NCBI GenBank assembly: GCA_013393545.1
Contig: JABXHG010000245.1
Span: forward strand, 1-29,852
DNA length: 29,852 bases
Reading direction: 5' to 3'
Origin: Alteromonadaceae bacterium
Lineage (GTDB): Bacteria > Pseudomonadota > Gammaproteobacteria > Pseudomonadales > Oleiphilaceae
Part shown: piece after piece, positions 29,807 to 29,852 of the stretch
How positions within the stretch are numbered: the first letter of the stretch is position 1
Layout: each line of letters opens with the position of its first letter
Translations under genes and position numbers: made by a program
The notes under the pieces: model-generated
The model's database searches: none
What the model was told of the DNA's origin: nothing
Seen by the model: the letters and a program-made list of their open reading frames with translations, nothing else

Positions 29807-29852
29807 TTGGCTAACAAAGCAAATAGTTTAACCCATACAAAATGGTTATGCA
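29807..29852 (+). CDS. tnpA: Start of TnpA, Y1 (HUH) transposase of IS200/IS605, partial
   Basis: Fifteen codons read 'MANKANSLTHTKWLC', the usual N-terminus of lactobacillar IS200-type TnpA, before the window ends. The start is TTG at 29807, with GGAAGAG upstream. The enzyme would move the element as single-stranded DNA through a covalent tyrosine link; the catalytic HUH and Tyr are outside the window. Short, but the combination with the upstream hairpins makes the call firm. Confidence 0.8.
   Translation, partial: MANKANSLTHTKWLC

Larger units (their letters stand above)
29655..29852 (+). mobile_element. Left end of an IS200/IS605-family element (continues beyond window)
   Basis: The left end starts at roughly 29650-29660, where trsK similarity is lost. 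A compact hairpin CCACCCGC-tat-GCGGGTGG (29702-29720) is the subterminal structure that TnpA of this family recognises as single-stranded DNA. A tnpA gene begins at 29807. These elements have no terminal inverted repeats and make no target duplications, so the exact border cannot be fixed. The right end is outside the window. Confidence 0.8.

Overview
The window looks like a mosaic plasmid from a lactic acid bacterium of the Lactobacillaceae. The evidence is two Rep_3-type RepB initiators with 22-bp iterons, a RepC-like DUF536 partner, a MobC/relaxase module, TrsK-type coupling-protein fragments, an ISLpl1-like IS30 element, an IS200/IS605 element, malolactic genes and Lactobacillus-style ribosome binding sites. 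No tRNA, rRNA or CRISPR array was seen. The species cannot be fixed from the sequence alone.

Layout. Positions 1-1853 hold a replication origin with iterons, repB, a small membrane-anchored protein and the first ~100 codons of a TrsK/VirD4-like gene. On the minus strand, 1840-4462 is a malolactic cassette: mleS (malolactic enzyme) then mleP (malate permease), with no mleR. An IS30 copy (4680-5737), whose transposase is broken by a 13-bp tandem duplication, has cut the 5' end off an unknown gene (to 6380). Positions 6425-8536 form a mobilization module: an inverted-repeat-rich oriT candidate, mobC, a MobA/VirD2-type relaxase, and a third gene nested out of frame in the relaxase 3' end. Positions 8595-11451 are a second replicon: iterons, autoregulatory operator, repB, a remnant of a third repB, repC and a truncated fic.

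Near 11425 composition changes abruptly to a GC-richer, chromosome-like segment that runs to about 27508. Its left part is decaying: citG (one frameshift), an RpiR regulator (two nonsense codons) and a nucleoside hydrolase (one frameshift). Its right part is largely intact and looks like a cyclitol (inositol-type) utilisation locus. A minus-strand operon carries an MFS transporter, an IolG-like dehydrogenase, a UPF0303 protein and an MDR oxidoreductase. The divergent plus-strand operon carries IolG-like, IolE, IolG-like, IolG-like and an IolT-like transporter. A further IolG-like gene and a truncated IolH-like gene sit behind their own promoter with a probable cre site. In total there are five Gfo/Idh/MocA dehydrogenases and two sugar porters, but no iolA, iolB, iolC, iolD or iolJ. 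The encoded chemistry is therefore uptake, oxidation/epimerisation and dehydration only. A deletion near 24800 removed the 3' ends of two convergent genes (YdcZ-like and AraC-like).

The right boundary (27509) joins the truncated iolH to the sorting-signal tail of an LPXTG surface protein. A MarR regulator, a serine recombinase and a second trsK 5' fragment follow. That fragment is interrupted by an IS200/IS605 element whose tnpA runs off the window end.

The most interesting feature is the plasmid-borne, transporter- and dehydrogenase-rich but downstream-incomplete cyclitol locus. It includes a pair of dehydrogenases in which the usual catalytic Asp is Glu.
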